From assembly GCA_005804885.1 (NCBI GenBank), contig SYOX01000363.1, positions 1 through 47,131 on the forward strand: a DNA stretch of 47,131 nucleotides, in the 5' to 3' direction. The stretch comes from Pseudomonadota bacterium. GTDB taxonomy: Bacteria > Myxococcota_A > Bradymonadia > Bradymonadales > GCA-2716585. Positions 1 through 7,915 of this stretch are shown here, piece after piece. Below the pieces are notes generated by a model, which saw only the letters and a program-made list of their open reading frames with translations, was not told the origin of the DNA and searched no databases. Position numbers and translations under genes: made by a program. Position 1 is the first letter of the stretch; each line of letters starts with the position of its first letter.

Positions 1-107
1 ACCGATGGGGTAGCATCGAAGCCCTGATGGAATCGGTGCGGCTCTTTCTCAAAGCCGCCGAGCCCTTTCCGGGCAATGGTCACGCGCTGACCCCTCTTGG
101 GTGGTGA
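1..107 (+). CDS. C-terminal fragment of an unidentified ORF, possibly a transposase
   Basis: An open frame enters from the left edge and ends at a TGA at 105-107, giving about 34 visible residues that contain SIEALMESVRLFLKAAEP and then a short Pro/Gly-rich end. The helix-rich tail is vaguely like the end of DDE transposases, and another insertion sequence lies at the right end of the window, but the fragment is too short to assign. It could be the end of any gene lying to the left. Confidence 0.3.
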   Translation, partial: RWGSIEALMESVRLFLKAAEPFPGNGHALTPLGW

Positions 108-412
108 GACTGTTGCCGCATTCGGAACACTTATCTAGCCCGGCTGGGGATCGGTGGCAAGGCGCCGCATTCGACCCCCCATCCCGCACACTCCCCCCCT
201 GTCCCGCACACTCCCCTCTCTGTCCCCCGTGGGGTCAGTGACCCTCGCCACTGCCAAGCCCCGGGCTCGACGCCTGCCCTCCACAAGATGGCTTTGAAGG
301 GCCCTCTTTGCCCCGCTGAAAAAAAATTGTTGGAGGACGCAACAAGGCAGAGCGTGTGGCCGACAAGGAGACTCGCAAACGCGATGAGGCCCTGACCAAG
401 GAGGAGCCCACC
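108..412. other. Intergenic region with short direct repeat
   Basis: This 305-base stretch has no convincing gene. It contains a C-rich direct repeat (TCCCGCACACTCCCC, twice, around 182-216) followed by a further degenerate copy, and an A8 run near 319-327 just before the ATPase gene. ORFs on the minus strand here are low-complexity Arg/Pro/His shadows. A promoter for the next gene would be expected here, but I cannot pick clear -35 and -10 boxes. Confidence 0.5.
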
Positions 413-2494
413 ATGTCGATCATCCCGCTGAGTGCCCACGAGACCCGCCAGAGTGACCCCATGATCCTGTGTCGAGTGCACGTGACGAGGATGCGCGCGG
501 CGGAGGAACGGGGTGACCTTGAGGCGTGGGAGAGGGCGTTTGAGGCGCTCGTGGCGCAGCGGCGTGTGGAGCAGGTGCCGGTGAGGGCGCAGTGGCGTCG
601 TTTGATGGTGTGCGGTGTCGAAGGCGAGGGGTCGAGCGCCGAGCATGAGGGCTTGGAGAGTTGTCGGGAGGTGCTGTGCGCGGGGCTGGTGGCGAGGGTG
701 TTGGGGTGTGGGGGGGGTGAGGAGTTGTCGAGGGTCTTCGGGCTTGGGGCCGTGGAGATGGGGCTGCTGGCGGTGGTGTGGTTGGGGCGGATCGACCCTG
801 GGTTCACCGGACGGGTGGACGGTGCGATGGCGATGGGTCGGGTGTTCGGGGCCGAGGGGCCGCTGTGGTCTCTGGGGCGGCTGAAGTTGCACCCGATGGC
901 GCCGTTGAGGCGCTTCGGGCTCGTGGAGGTGGAGTCGGCCAGCGGTTGGACGGAGCCGGAGTGCGGCTTGAGCCTGGCGGACGGGGTGATGCTGGCGCTG
1001 GATGGGCATTGTGTGCCGGACCCGTCGCTGGTGGAGGTGGCGCGTTGGACGCCGCCGTCGGAGGCGGGGCCTGGGGCGGGGCACGATCGGGCTCTGTTGG
1101 AGCGTCTGGGGCATCTGGTGGGGGCAGGATCGCGGGCGCGAGGGGTGCTGGTGGGGACGACGAGCGGAGAGGGCGAGGCGACGGTGAGGGCGCTTGGGAC
1201 CTTGCTGGGGCGGACGGTGCTGACGATCGAGGGGGCGCGGTTTGGGGGGATGTCGGTGCAGGCGCAGCGCAAGGCCTGGGTGGGGGCGGTTCGGGAGGCT
1301 CGGCTGCATGGGGCGGTGCTTCATGTGGAATTGGAGGGGGGCGAGGAGGAGGTGCTGCGCGCGGGGCTTGGGGTGTTGTCAGGCTTCGAGGATGGTTTTG
1401 TGGTGACGGCGACGTCGGCGCAAGCGGAGTGGACGGAGGCGCTGCCGGGGCGAGTGCTGGTCGAGCTTCCGGGGTTGAGCCGGGGGCAGCGGGGCGAGAT
1501 CTGGCGGGCGGCGCTGGGGTCGGCGGGGATCGCGATCAAGGCGAGCGCGGTGGAGGCGATCGCCGGGCGGCACCCGCTGGGGCGTCGGGCGATCGAGGCC
1601 GCCGTGGTGGAGGTGCAGCATCGGGTGGTGGGCGGCGCGGAGGAAGGGCAGGCGGCGGCGTGGCTCTCGGAGGCGGCGGGGCGGCAGGCGCAGCGGAGCC
1701 TGTCGGTGCTGGCCGAGCGCGTGGAGACGACGCAGACCTGGTCGGACATCGTGCTGGGGCAGGGGACTCTGGAGAGCCTGATGGAGGTGTTGACCTTCGC
1801 GCGCTACCGCCAGCAGGTCTTCGACGACTGGGGGTTTCGCCAGAAGCTGCCCTATGGGCGCTCGCTCAGCGCGCTGATGCACGGGCCGCCGGGGACGGGC
1901 AAGACGATGGTGGCCGGGATCATCGCCCGCGAGCTGGATCAGGAGCTGTACCGGGTGGATCTGTCGCAGATCGTCTCGAAGTACATCGGGGAGACGGAGA
2001 AGCACCTGGCGAGGATCTTTGAGGAGGCGCGGCGCAACCAGGCGGTGCTGTTGTTCGACGAGGCGGACAGCTTGTTCGGGAAGCGGACGGAGGTGAAGAC
2101 CTCGGTGGATCGGTACGCGAACATGAACGTCAACTACCTGCTTCAGGCGATGGAGTCCTTCGAGGGGGTGGTGCTGTTGACGACGAACCTGGAGGGTTCG
2201 ATCGACGACGCGTTCAAGCGGCGCATCCGGTTTCACATCGAGCTGCCCTTCCCGGACGAGGCGCTCAGGGCGCAGTTGTGGGAGGGGCTCCTGCCGCGGG
2301 CGACGCCGCGAGCGGACGCCGTCGATTTCAAGCGGCTGGGGCGGGAGTTCGAGATGAGCGGGGGCTACATCAAGGACGCGGTGCTCAGGGCGGCGTTCAT
2401 GGCGGCCGAGCGCGGGAGCGCGGTGGACACGGAGCTGCTCTACGAGGCGGGGCGTCGGGTCTATCGGGAGATGGGGCGCCTGGTCTTCGGTTGA
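413..2494 (+). CDS. Double-AAA+ ATPase, eCIS-associated (Afp15-like)
   Basis: The protein has 693 residues from the ATG at 413, which has AAGGAGG six bases upstream; an in-frame GTG at 356 is less likely. The N-terminal 200 residues resemble the winged-helix region of eCIS-type ATPases (FGLGAVEMGLLAVVWLGRIDP). A first AAA module around residues 230-380 is degenerate: its P-loop position reads GTTSGEGEAT. The second module (about 455-690) is intact, with Walker A GPPGTGKT near residue 492, Walker B AVLLFDEAD, sensor-1 LLTTNLEGSIDDAF and arginines KRRIRF. ATPases of this build sit in extracellular contractile injection system loci, where they are thought to help assemble or load the particle. 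The next gene, with an OmpA-like end, fits that context. No sheath, tube or baseplate gene is in view, so the eCIS link rests on family resemblance and on one neighbour. Confidence 0.82.
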   Translation: MSIIPLSAHETRQSDPMILCRVHVTRMRAAEERGDLEAWERAFEALVAQRRVEQVPVRAQWRRLMVCGVEGEGSSAEHEGLESCREVLCAGLVARVLGCGGGEELSRVFGLGAVEMGLLAVVWLGRIDPGFTGRVDGAMAMGRVFGAEGPLWSLGRLKLHPMAPLRRFGLVEVESASGWTEPECGLSLADGVMLALDGHCVPDPSLVEVARWTPPSEAGPGAGHDRALLERLGHLVGAGSRARGVLVGTTSGEGEATVRALGTLLGRTVLTIEGARFGGMSVQAQRKAWVGAVREARLHGAVLHVELEGGEEEVLRAGLGVLSGFEDGFVVTATSAQAEWTEALPGRVLVELPGLSRGQRGEIWRAALGSAGIAIKASAVEAIAGRHPLGRRAIEAAVVEVQHRVVGGAEEGQAAAWLSEAAGRQAQRSLSVLAERVETTQTWSDIVLGQGTLESLMEVLTFARYRQQVFDDWGFRQKLPYGRSLSALMHGPPGTGKTMVAGIIARELDQELYRVDLSQIVSKYIGETEKHLARIFEEARRNQAVLLFDEADSLFGKRTEVKTSVDRYANMNVNYLLQAMESFEGVVLLTTNLEGSIDDAFKRRIRFHIELPFPDEALRAQLWEGLLPRATPRADAVDFKRLGREFEMSGGYIKDAVLRAAFMAAERGSAVDTELLYEAGRRVYREMGRLVFG

Positions 2495-2582
2495 CGGCGC
2501 GGCGATCGCCACCGCGACCTGATCTTCAACAGTCTGGTTTTCAACGAGAAACACGAAGCATATCGAGCGGATGGAGGCACCC

Positions 2583-5500
2583 ATGGCCACCCAGATCGAG
2601 CAAAGGGAACTCAAGAGTCGCGGGCGCGGTCGGGATCAGGGCGTCGAGGATCAAGAGGGGGCTGTGGAGCATCGGTCGGGCGACAAGACGCGGGGTCACA
2701 AGGCGCCGCAGGAGCGCGCCGAGGCGCAGGCCAGCGGGCAGGCGCAGGGGATCGAGGCGCAGAAGAAGACCGGAGCGCGCGGGGGCCGCAAAGGCAAGGG
2801 TGGGCAGGGGAGCGATGCTGCTCAAGAAGCCCAAGGCCAAGGGCAGGCTTCGGAGCAGGCCAGGCAAGGGGACAAGCAAGAGGAGGCCTCGCAGAAGGCG
2901 AAGGAGGCCGACAAGAAGCAGAAGGAGGGCGCGGGGCGCGGTGGGCAGAAGGGTGAGGCGAAGCCGGGTGGGGAGAAGACCCCTGCGGGTGCCAAGGCTG
3001 GATCGCCCTTTGCGACCATGCGTTACATCCCTGAAGCTGAAGGCGCCGCGCCGTCCTCGCCCCCGTCTTTAGACAGAGATCTGGGCTCCGTCGTGGGACG
3101 AAACAACGCGATGATCGCCGGGGCGACCACAGCGGCCATGTCCTCAACGATCCCGGTGCAGTTCGTGTTGCATGAGGGGTGGGGGCAGACCTCTCTGGGG
3201 AAAGGCGCGGGCGACTACGGCAAATACGGTGAGGCCTTCTCGCAAGCGCGCTTTAAGGGCGTGCTGGATGCGAAACTCAACGGGATTCAAGAGGGCGCGA
3301 AGGACGGGGTCATTGACGCCCTCTCCGGGGCTGCGGCGAAGGCGGGCGTGAAGATCGCGGGCAAATCCATCCCTGGTGTGGGTGCAATGCTGGCGATCGG
3401 AGACGGCGCAGTCGGGATGATCACTTTCGACTGGGATGAGCACGCGCAGCGAGTCAAGGGGCTGGGTGAGACAGAGGCATGGGACGATGATCCCTGGGGC
3501 CAGCTTGCAGATGTCCTCCACCTCGCAGCGGACCATCTTGGTCTGGTGGGCAACGTGTGCAACATCGTCGGTGGCGTCCTGGAGTCGGTTGGGTTGGTCG
3601 CTCCCCCTGCCCATGCGATCGGTCTGGCTTTGGTGATCATCGGCGACGGTATCGGGCTGGTGAAGCCCGTCCTGGGTCTCTACGCCACCACCAGCCGCAC
3701 GCTGAGTGGCCTGACCAGCGACGCCGACGCTCGCCATATCAACAACAGCCTCAAGACGCTCAAGGACGAGGCCAAGGACACAGTCTCCGGCGCCATCGGG
3801 CTCGCCGTGGATGGAGTCTCCGAAGGGTTGGGCAACAAATCGAAGACGGACGGGGGGGCCGACTCCGGCGCCCCTGAGGGCAAGGCCACAGAGGTCGATG
3901 GATCGTCCGGCGAGGCCAAGGGGGGCAACAAAAAGGAGCCCCTTGAGGGTGGCAAAGACACTCTGGCAAGCATCCTCAAAGCCCTCATCGAAGGCGATAA
4001 GCCCCCAGCGAACGCGCCGGTCGTGCCCCGGCTCCGTCGTTGGGAAGAGGCTCAGAAGCGCGCCGCGCTGCTCCAGAAGGGCTTCAACAAGGGCACGGGC
4101 ATGATGCTGTTCTCCGCGCCGATCGCGGCGCCAGCGATCCTCGGGCTGGCTTCCCTCCTGGAGCCGCCCAAGTTTCAGGATCTCCCCGGCGCCCCCCATC
4201 ACCCGACCCAGATGGACAAAGAGGCCCAGGAACTCAACGCCATCTCAGGCCAGTCCCAGCAGGTCGAACTCTTGATGCCCCAGATCCAGGCGCAAAGAGA
4301 GGAGGCTGCGGAGTTGTCGCTCAAGGCCAGCGAGACGATCGCCTCGGGTCAGAACATGCAAGACCAGCTCGACGCCGCCGAGCGACAGCTTCACATCAAG
4401 ATCCTGGTTCAGAATCAGGCCAGCGCAGAGCTCTCCAAGCTCCAGGCCGACGACGGGAAGGTCCAGAAAGGACAGCAGGACGCCCAGCAGGCCCTGGCGA
4501 AGATGAGGGAGTTCGTCGAGCTGGTCGGCGCCGTGCCCCAGGAGCTGTTGCCCGAGGGTCTGGCCCGCGCCGTGGTTCAGGCCAGAGCCGGGCTGGCTCA
4601 ACTCTCTCAAGGCAACCCCGAACAAGGCAATGCGCACAAGGACAAGGGGATCGGGCAGCTTCAGGAGGCCAAGGCGAGCGCTCAATCGGCCCAGGGCGCG
4701 CTCGGCACCCACCAGCAGGAAGCCGCGTCCTGGATCCAGACCGGCGAGCAAGCCCGTCAGGCCCTGGATCAAGAGGAGGCCGAACTCTCCACGACCCATC
4801 AATCCCTCGCCCAGAACGCTCAGGATCTGGCTCAGAAGGCCTTTGCCCTCCAGGCCAGCCTCAGCAACAAGACCAAGACCATGGAAGCCTGGGCCGCCAC
4901 CCACGAGGCGATCGCCCAGCAGAATGACCAGGTGGCCGTCCAGTACTTCGGCGGCACCCCCTCCGAAGACATCACTGCCGCTGGCCTCACCCCTCAGCTT
5001 GGCGCAGCGCGCGACGCGGCCCTGGCCGATCTGCGCGACTGCACGGCCTTCTGCCAGCAATGCATCATCCAGGGCGCCGAGCTGACCTTCGACGATGCCA
5101 ACAACGCCTTCCAGGCCCACGTGCGCTCTTCCAAGCACCACTCGGCCAAAATCGGTCGGGACGCCGAAAACCTCGCCCGCGAAGGCGTCGAGGATCTCGG
5201 CGTCTTGAGCAACGAGCTGGTCGATGCCGATCCCGAAGAACTCCTCCAGATCATCGCCCGCGCCTTCGACGCCACCGGCCGCCTGCGCAGTCGCCTCCGT
5301 CTGGGCACGAAAGGAACGGGCATCGACGATCCGCCCCCGACACCTCCCAAGCACGGCGACGGCGAGGATCCTCCGCCGCCCAAGCGGCTCGATGGCACCC
5401 TCGATCCGCGAGATGACACCCGGGAGATCACGTTCGAGAGGCAACCCAACGTGCAACTCGAAGACACCTTGGTCCGCGAGCTGCCCCGGATCGAGCCCAT

Positions 5501-5903
5501 CACCGTGTTCTTCCACCACGATCAGCCCTCGTTCAAGACCGCAGGCGCCAGCGTCCTCGAGTCCGGCGAGCAGGCCAAGCTCCAGACCTTCGCCGTCAAG
5601 CTCGCCCAGGGCCAGGGCGGCGCCATCTCGGCGGTCGGTCACGCCAGCACCGAGGGCACCCGCGACTACAACCAGCAGCTCGCCCGGCGCCGGATCCACT
5701 TCGTCGAGCAGGCCCTGCGCGGGGCGGGGAGCGCCGCGACGATCCAGTCGACGGCCGTAGGCGAGGGCCATGAGGTGTTCCCTGGAACCGCCAATCACGA
5801 TCAGGCCGTCAACCCCCAGCACGAGCCCCGGCAGTGGCGCAAGGTCGATCTCCAGGTCCAGGTCCAGCCCACCCCAAAGACCCCCTCCGAACCCAAGCCC
5901 TAG
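2583..5903 (+). CDS. Large modular protein with coiled coil and C-terminal OmpA-like domain (eCIS-linked type)
   Basis: The protein has 1106 residues from the ATG at 2583, preceded by GGAGG at 2573-2577; the in-frame ATG at 2571 overlaps that site and is less likely. The order is: a Lys/Glu/Gln-rich disordered start (to about 145), a Gly/Ala-rich segment with hydrophobic helices (about 210-390, including WDEHAQRVKGLG and DPWGQLADVLHLAADHLG), a linker, a Gln/Ala-rich coiled coil (about 540-890), a Pro-rich linker, and an OmpA-like domain (about 975-1095) with GHASTEGTRDYNQQLARRR. No signal peptide is visible, so it is not a normal outer-membrane OmpA protein. The hydrophobic segment plus OmpA end resembles proteins of eCIS loci that often carry a DUF4157 metalloprotease-like region; no HExxH motif was seen here. 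It follows the ATPase by 88 bases in the same direction. It may be a cargo or a cell-wall-binding accessory of the particle. Confidence 0.75.
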   Translation: MATQIEQRELKSRGRGRDQGVEDQEGAVEHRSGDKTRGHKAPQERAEAQASGQAQGIEAQKKTGARGGRKGKGGQGSDAAQEAQGQGQASEQARQGDKQEEASQKAKEADKKQKEGAGRGGQKGEAKPGGEKTPAGAKAGSPFATMRYIPEAEGAAPSSPPSLDRDLGSVVGRNNAMIAGATTAAMSSTIPVQFVLHEGWGQTSLGKGAGDYGKYGEAFSQARFKGVLDAKLNGIQEGAKDGVIDALSGAAAKAGVKIAGKSIPGVGAMLAIGDGAVGMITFDWDEHAQRVKGLGETEAWDDDPWGQLADVLHLAADHLGLVGNVCNIVGGVLESVGLVAPPAHAIGLALVIIGDGIGLVKPVLGLYATTSRTLSGLTSDADARHINNSLKTLKDEAKDTVSGAIGLAVDGVSEGLGNKSKTDGGADSGAPEGKATEVDGSSGEAKGGNKKEPLEGGKDTLASILKALIEGDKPPANAPVVPRLRRWEEAQKRAALLQKGFNKGTGMMLFSAPIAAPAILGLASLLEPPKFQDLPGAPHHPTQMDKEAQELNAISGQSQQVELLMPQIQAQREEAAELSLKASETIASGQNMQDQLDAAERQLHIKILVQNQASAELSKLQADDGKVQKGQQDAQQALAKMREFVELVGAVPQELLPEGLARAVVQARAGLAQLSQGNPEQGNAHKDKGIGQLQEAKASAQSAQGALGTHQQEAASWIQTGEQARQALDQEEAELSTTHQSLAQNAQDLAQKAFALQASLSNKTKTMEAWAATHEAIAQQNDQVAVQYFGGTPSEDITAAGLTPQLGAARDAALADLRDCTAFCQQCIIQGAELTFDDANNAFQAHVRSSKHHSAKIGRDAENLAREGVEDLGVLSNELVDADPEELLQIIARAFDATGRLRSRLRLGTKGTGIDDPPPTPPKHGDGEDPPPPKRLDGTLDPRDDTREITFERQPNVQLEDTLVRELPRIEPITVFFHHDQPSFKTAGASVLESGEQAKLQTFAVKLAQGQGGAISAVGHASTEGTRDYNQQLARRRIHFVEQALRGAGSAATIQSTAVGEGHEVFPGTANHDQAVNPQHEPRQWRKVDLQVQVQPTPKTPSEPKP

Positions 5904-6086
5904 ACAGCGTGTCTCAGGTCGGTAGCTCCTCGTGGCTGTTGCCCTTGAACGAGGGCCTTGAGCGGTGGAGTTCGCGGTCGCCTTCGGCTACGATGCCGGC
6001 CCTCTGAGGGGCGCCCTTGGCGCTGGCGATGGCGCGGGCGGGGTGGCCCTGGTGGCGGCGAGCGGGCTTGAAGGCGAGGTGGGCGA

Positions 6087-7208
6087 ATGGCGGTGATCGG
6101 CGAGGTGCAGGCGGAGTGGATGGAGGCGCTGCTGGGGGGGGCGACGGGCGCGCGGCGGGAGGCGCTCGGCGCCGTGCTGGGGGCGACGCGCGAGCTGGAG
6201 AAGGCCGAGGAGATCGCGCCCCTGATGGCGGCGGCGGCGGTGGCGCCGATGGGGGACAAGGGCCTGGAGCGGTGGCTCAAGATCCTGGGTCGGGCGGAGT
6301 CTCAGGACGCGATGCTGGCGGTCTGGGACGAGCCGCTGGGGCGTCGGGCGGGGCTGGCGCTGGCGCTGCGGTGGGGGGCGACCTTCACGGGGGACGTGTC
6401 GGACTTCCTCTTCGCGGAGCTGGACGCCCTCGATCCTGACGATCCCGAGCAGATGGCGCACCTGAGCGCCGCGCTGGAGGCCGTGGCGGCGGCGGCGCCC
6501 GGCGAGGTCTTCGATCTGGTGGGGCTGTGCGCGCCGGGGGCGCTCAGGTGGCTCTCGGGTCTGGAGGCCGCTCGGGCCGACAAGCTCCTGGGGCGCTACG
6601 GCGAGCTGCTCGGCGACGAGCTGGCCGGCGGCGCGCTGCCCGCCCCTGCCGACGCGCAGGCGCTCTGGGTGCTGGAGCTGCTCGACTCGCCCCTGGGGGA
6701 CAAGGTCCTGTCGGCGGCGGCGGCGCGGGCGCGCTTGTCGGTGGGGGCGGCGTCGGCGCGGATCGCGCGGCTGTGCGTCGGCGTCGGGCTCTCGTCGCGG
6801 GAAGGGGGCGAGGGCGGGCTGGAGGCGCGGCCGGGGGCGGAGGGGGTCGACGCGGACACGATCCGCGGGCTGCTCGACGCGATGCAGATCCCCTGCGACG
6901 ATCTGAGTTCGGACTCCTGGGCGCTGCGGCTGGCCTACAAGGACGCCTTCGGGCAGCGGGCGCGGGCGAAGGTCATCCTGAGCCTGACGGGCCGCCGGGT
7001 GCGGCTCGCGGCGACGCTGGAGCGGACCACACGGAGCGTCGAGGAGCTGCTGCGCCAGAGCCGCTACGCGGGCGCGGCCTCCTACACCCTCGACTCGGCG
7101 GGGGCCGTCGTCGTCCGGGCCGAGATCGTGCGGGAGGGGTTTGCGCAGGAGGTCCTGTCGCAGGTGTTGGAGGACGTCGCCCTGGCGCTGGAGTGGGCGG
7201 TGGGGTGA
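6087..7208 (+). CDS. Hypothetical protein with possible YbjN/type III chaperone-like C-terminus
   Basis: A 373-residue acidic, Ala/Leu-rich protein without signal peptide or membrane segment. Residues 1-245 look all-helical and could be an irregular HEAT/ARM-like solenoid. Residues about 255-373 (DTIRGLLDAMQIPCDDL through ILSLTGRRVRLAATLERT to a helical end) show the alternating helix-strand pattern typical of YbjN or secretion-chaperone-like folds; this is a fold impression, not a motif match. The gene lies 183 bases behind the OmpA-ended protein in the same direction and could be part of the same unit. The ATG at 6087 follows GGCGAGGTGGGCGA, a weak ribosome site. It is the last gene before the repeat block. 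Confidence 0.7.
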   Translation: MAVIGEVQAEWMEALLGGATGARREALGAVLGATRELEKAEEIAPLMAAAAVAPMGDKGLERWLKILGRAESQDAMLAVWDEPLGRRAGLALALRWGATFTGDVSDFLFAELDALDPDDPEQMAHLSAALEAVAAAAPGEVFDLVGLCAPGALRWLSGLEAARADKLLGRYGELLGDELAGGALPAPADAQALWVLELLDSPLGDKVLSAAAARARLSVGAASARIARLCVGVGLSSREGGEGGLEARPGAEGVDADTIRGLLDAMQIPCDDLSSDSWALRLAYKDAFGQRARAKVILSLTGRRVRLAATLERTTRSVEELLRQSRYAGAASYTLDSAGAVVVRAEIVREGFAQEVLSQVLEDVALALEWAVG

Positions 7209-7214
7209 TGTGGC

Positions 7215-7358
7215 TTCGATGGCGGTCACGTCGAGATCGTTGAGTCGGCGTTGTTGGGTGGGCACGTCGATCACGGCGGGTTGGCATTGTTGGGTGGGCA
7301 CGTCGATCACGGTGGGTCGGCGTTGTTGGGTGGGCGTGCGGTCCTTCCGGGGACCGAC
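7215..7358 (+). repeat. 36-bp tandem repeat, three good copies plus a degenerate one
   Basis: TTGTTGGGTGGGCACG recurs at 7251, 7287 and 7323, a spacing of exactly 36 bases, with a degenerate unit just upstream (7215-7250). Because 36 is a multiple of three, each unit encodes LLGGHVDHGGxA in the open plus frame. The block runs into a GGTCCTTCCGGGGACC hairpin (7340-7355), which is repeated elsewhere in this gap. Confidence 0.8.
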
Positions 7359-7420
7359 GGGTTTGCCGCTGTCGCGGCTGCACCGCGCGGCTACTCTGTT
7401 TCGCCCCTCCGGGGCTCTAT
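7336..7420 (+). repeat. Long inverted repeat, left arm
   Basis: This arm, beginning at the GGTCCTTCCGGGGACC hairpin and running through GTTTGCCGCTGTCGCGGCTG and CTACTCTGTTTCGCCCC, has a near-identical reverse complement at about 7548-7640. With the flanking HVDHGG unit the similarity covers over 100 bases. Both arms keep the same translated string, LPGTDGFAAVAAA(P/R)RGY, open. Confidence 0.8.
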
Positions 7421-7547
7421 CTACCGAGCCGCCCCTTTGGGGCGGGGGGGATGAGACAACGGACCGACAACCCCAATCGAGCGGTTGTTGTCTGGCGCCT
7501 CGGGGCTGCAAATCACCACGCCCTTCAATATCACGAGGGGGGACAGC

Positions 7548-7690
7548 ACTTTAGAGCCCCGGAGGGGCGAAACAGAGTAGCCGCGGCGTGCAGCCGCGAC
7601 AGCGGCAAACCCGTCGGTCCCCGGAAGGACCGTGTGTCCAATCAACAACGCCGACCCGCCGTGATCAACGTGTCTACCCATCGAAGCCAA
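7548..7690 (-). repeat. Long inverted repeat, right arm
   Basis: Read on the minus strand, this segment repeats the 7280-7420 unit: a HVDHGG-coding 36-mer, then the GGTCCTTCCGGGGACC hairpin and the CTACTCTGTTTCGCCCC tract. A third, shorter copy of the hairpin and its flank lies at about 7710-7745, also in minus orientation. The spacer between the arms (7421-7547) holds a GCCCCTTTGGGGC hairpin. Confidence 0.75.
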
Positions 7691-7781
7691 CCCGTTGGGA
7701 TCGTCTTGCCCTTTGATCGTCGGTCCCCGGAAGGACCGCGTGTCCGTTCATCGGAGGCAACCCGTCGCGATCGATTGTTCC

Positions 7782-7895
7782 CGACGGGGTCTTCTGTTCC
7801 CGACGGGGTCTTCTGTTCCCGACGGGGTCTTCTGTTCCCGACGGGGTCTTCTGTTCCCGACGGGGTCTTCTGTTCCCGACGGGGTCTTCTTGCCC
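7782..7895. repeat. 19-bp tandem repeat, six copies
   Basis: The unit CGACGGGGTCTTCTGTTCC begins at 7782, 7801, 7820, 7839, 7858 and 7877. The copies are identical apart from the end of the last one. A 19-base period breaks any reading frame, so the array is non-coding. Each junction forms a small CCC-GAC-GGG hairpin. It lies just beyond the stop of the minus-strand gene at 7916. Confidence 0.92.
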
Positions 7896-7915
7896 CACGA
7901 GGACGGGGTGAGGCG

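Noticed and set aside
4245..5822. A 525-codon minus-strand frame
   Set aside because: Antisense to the coiled-coil and OmpA part of the 1106-residue protein; Leu/Gly/Ala-rich with no domain.
7251..7454. Short ORF encoding LLGGHVDHGG repeats as a real gene
   Set aside because: It arises from the 36-bp repeats, has no ribosome site and runs into hairpin sequence; kept as a repeat observation only.
7782..7895. 19-bp array considered as a CRISPR
   Set aside because: The units are directly adjacent with no unique spacers and no cas genes nearby.
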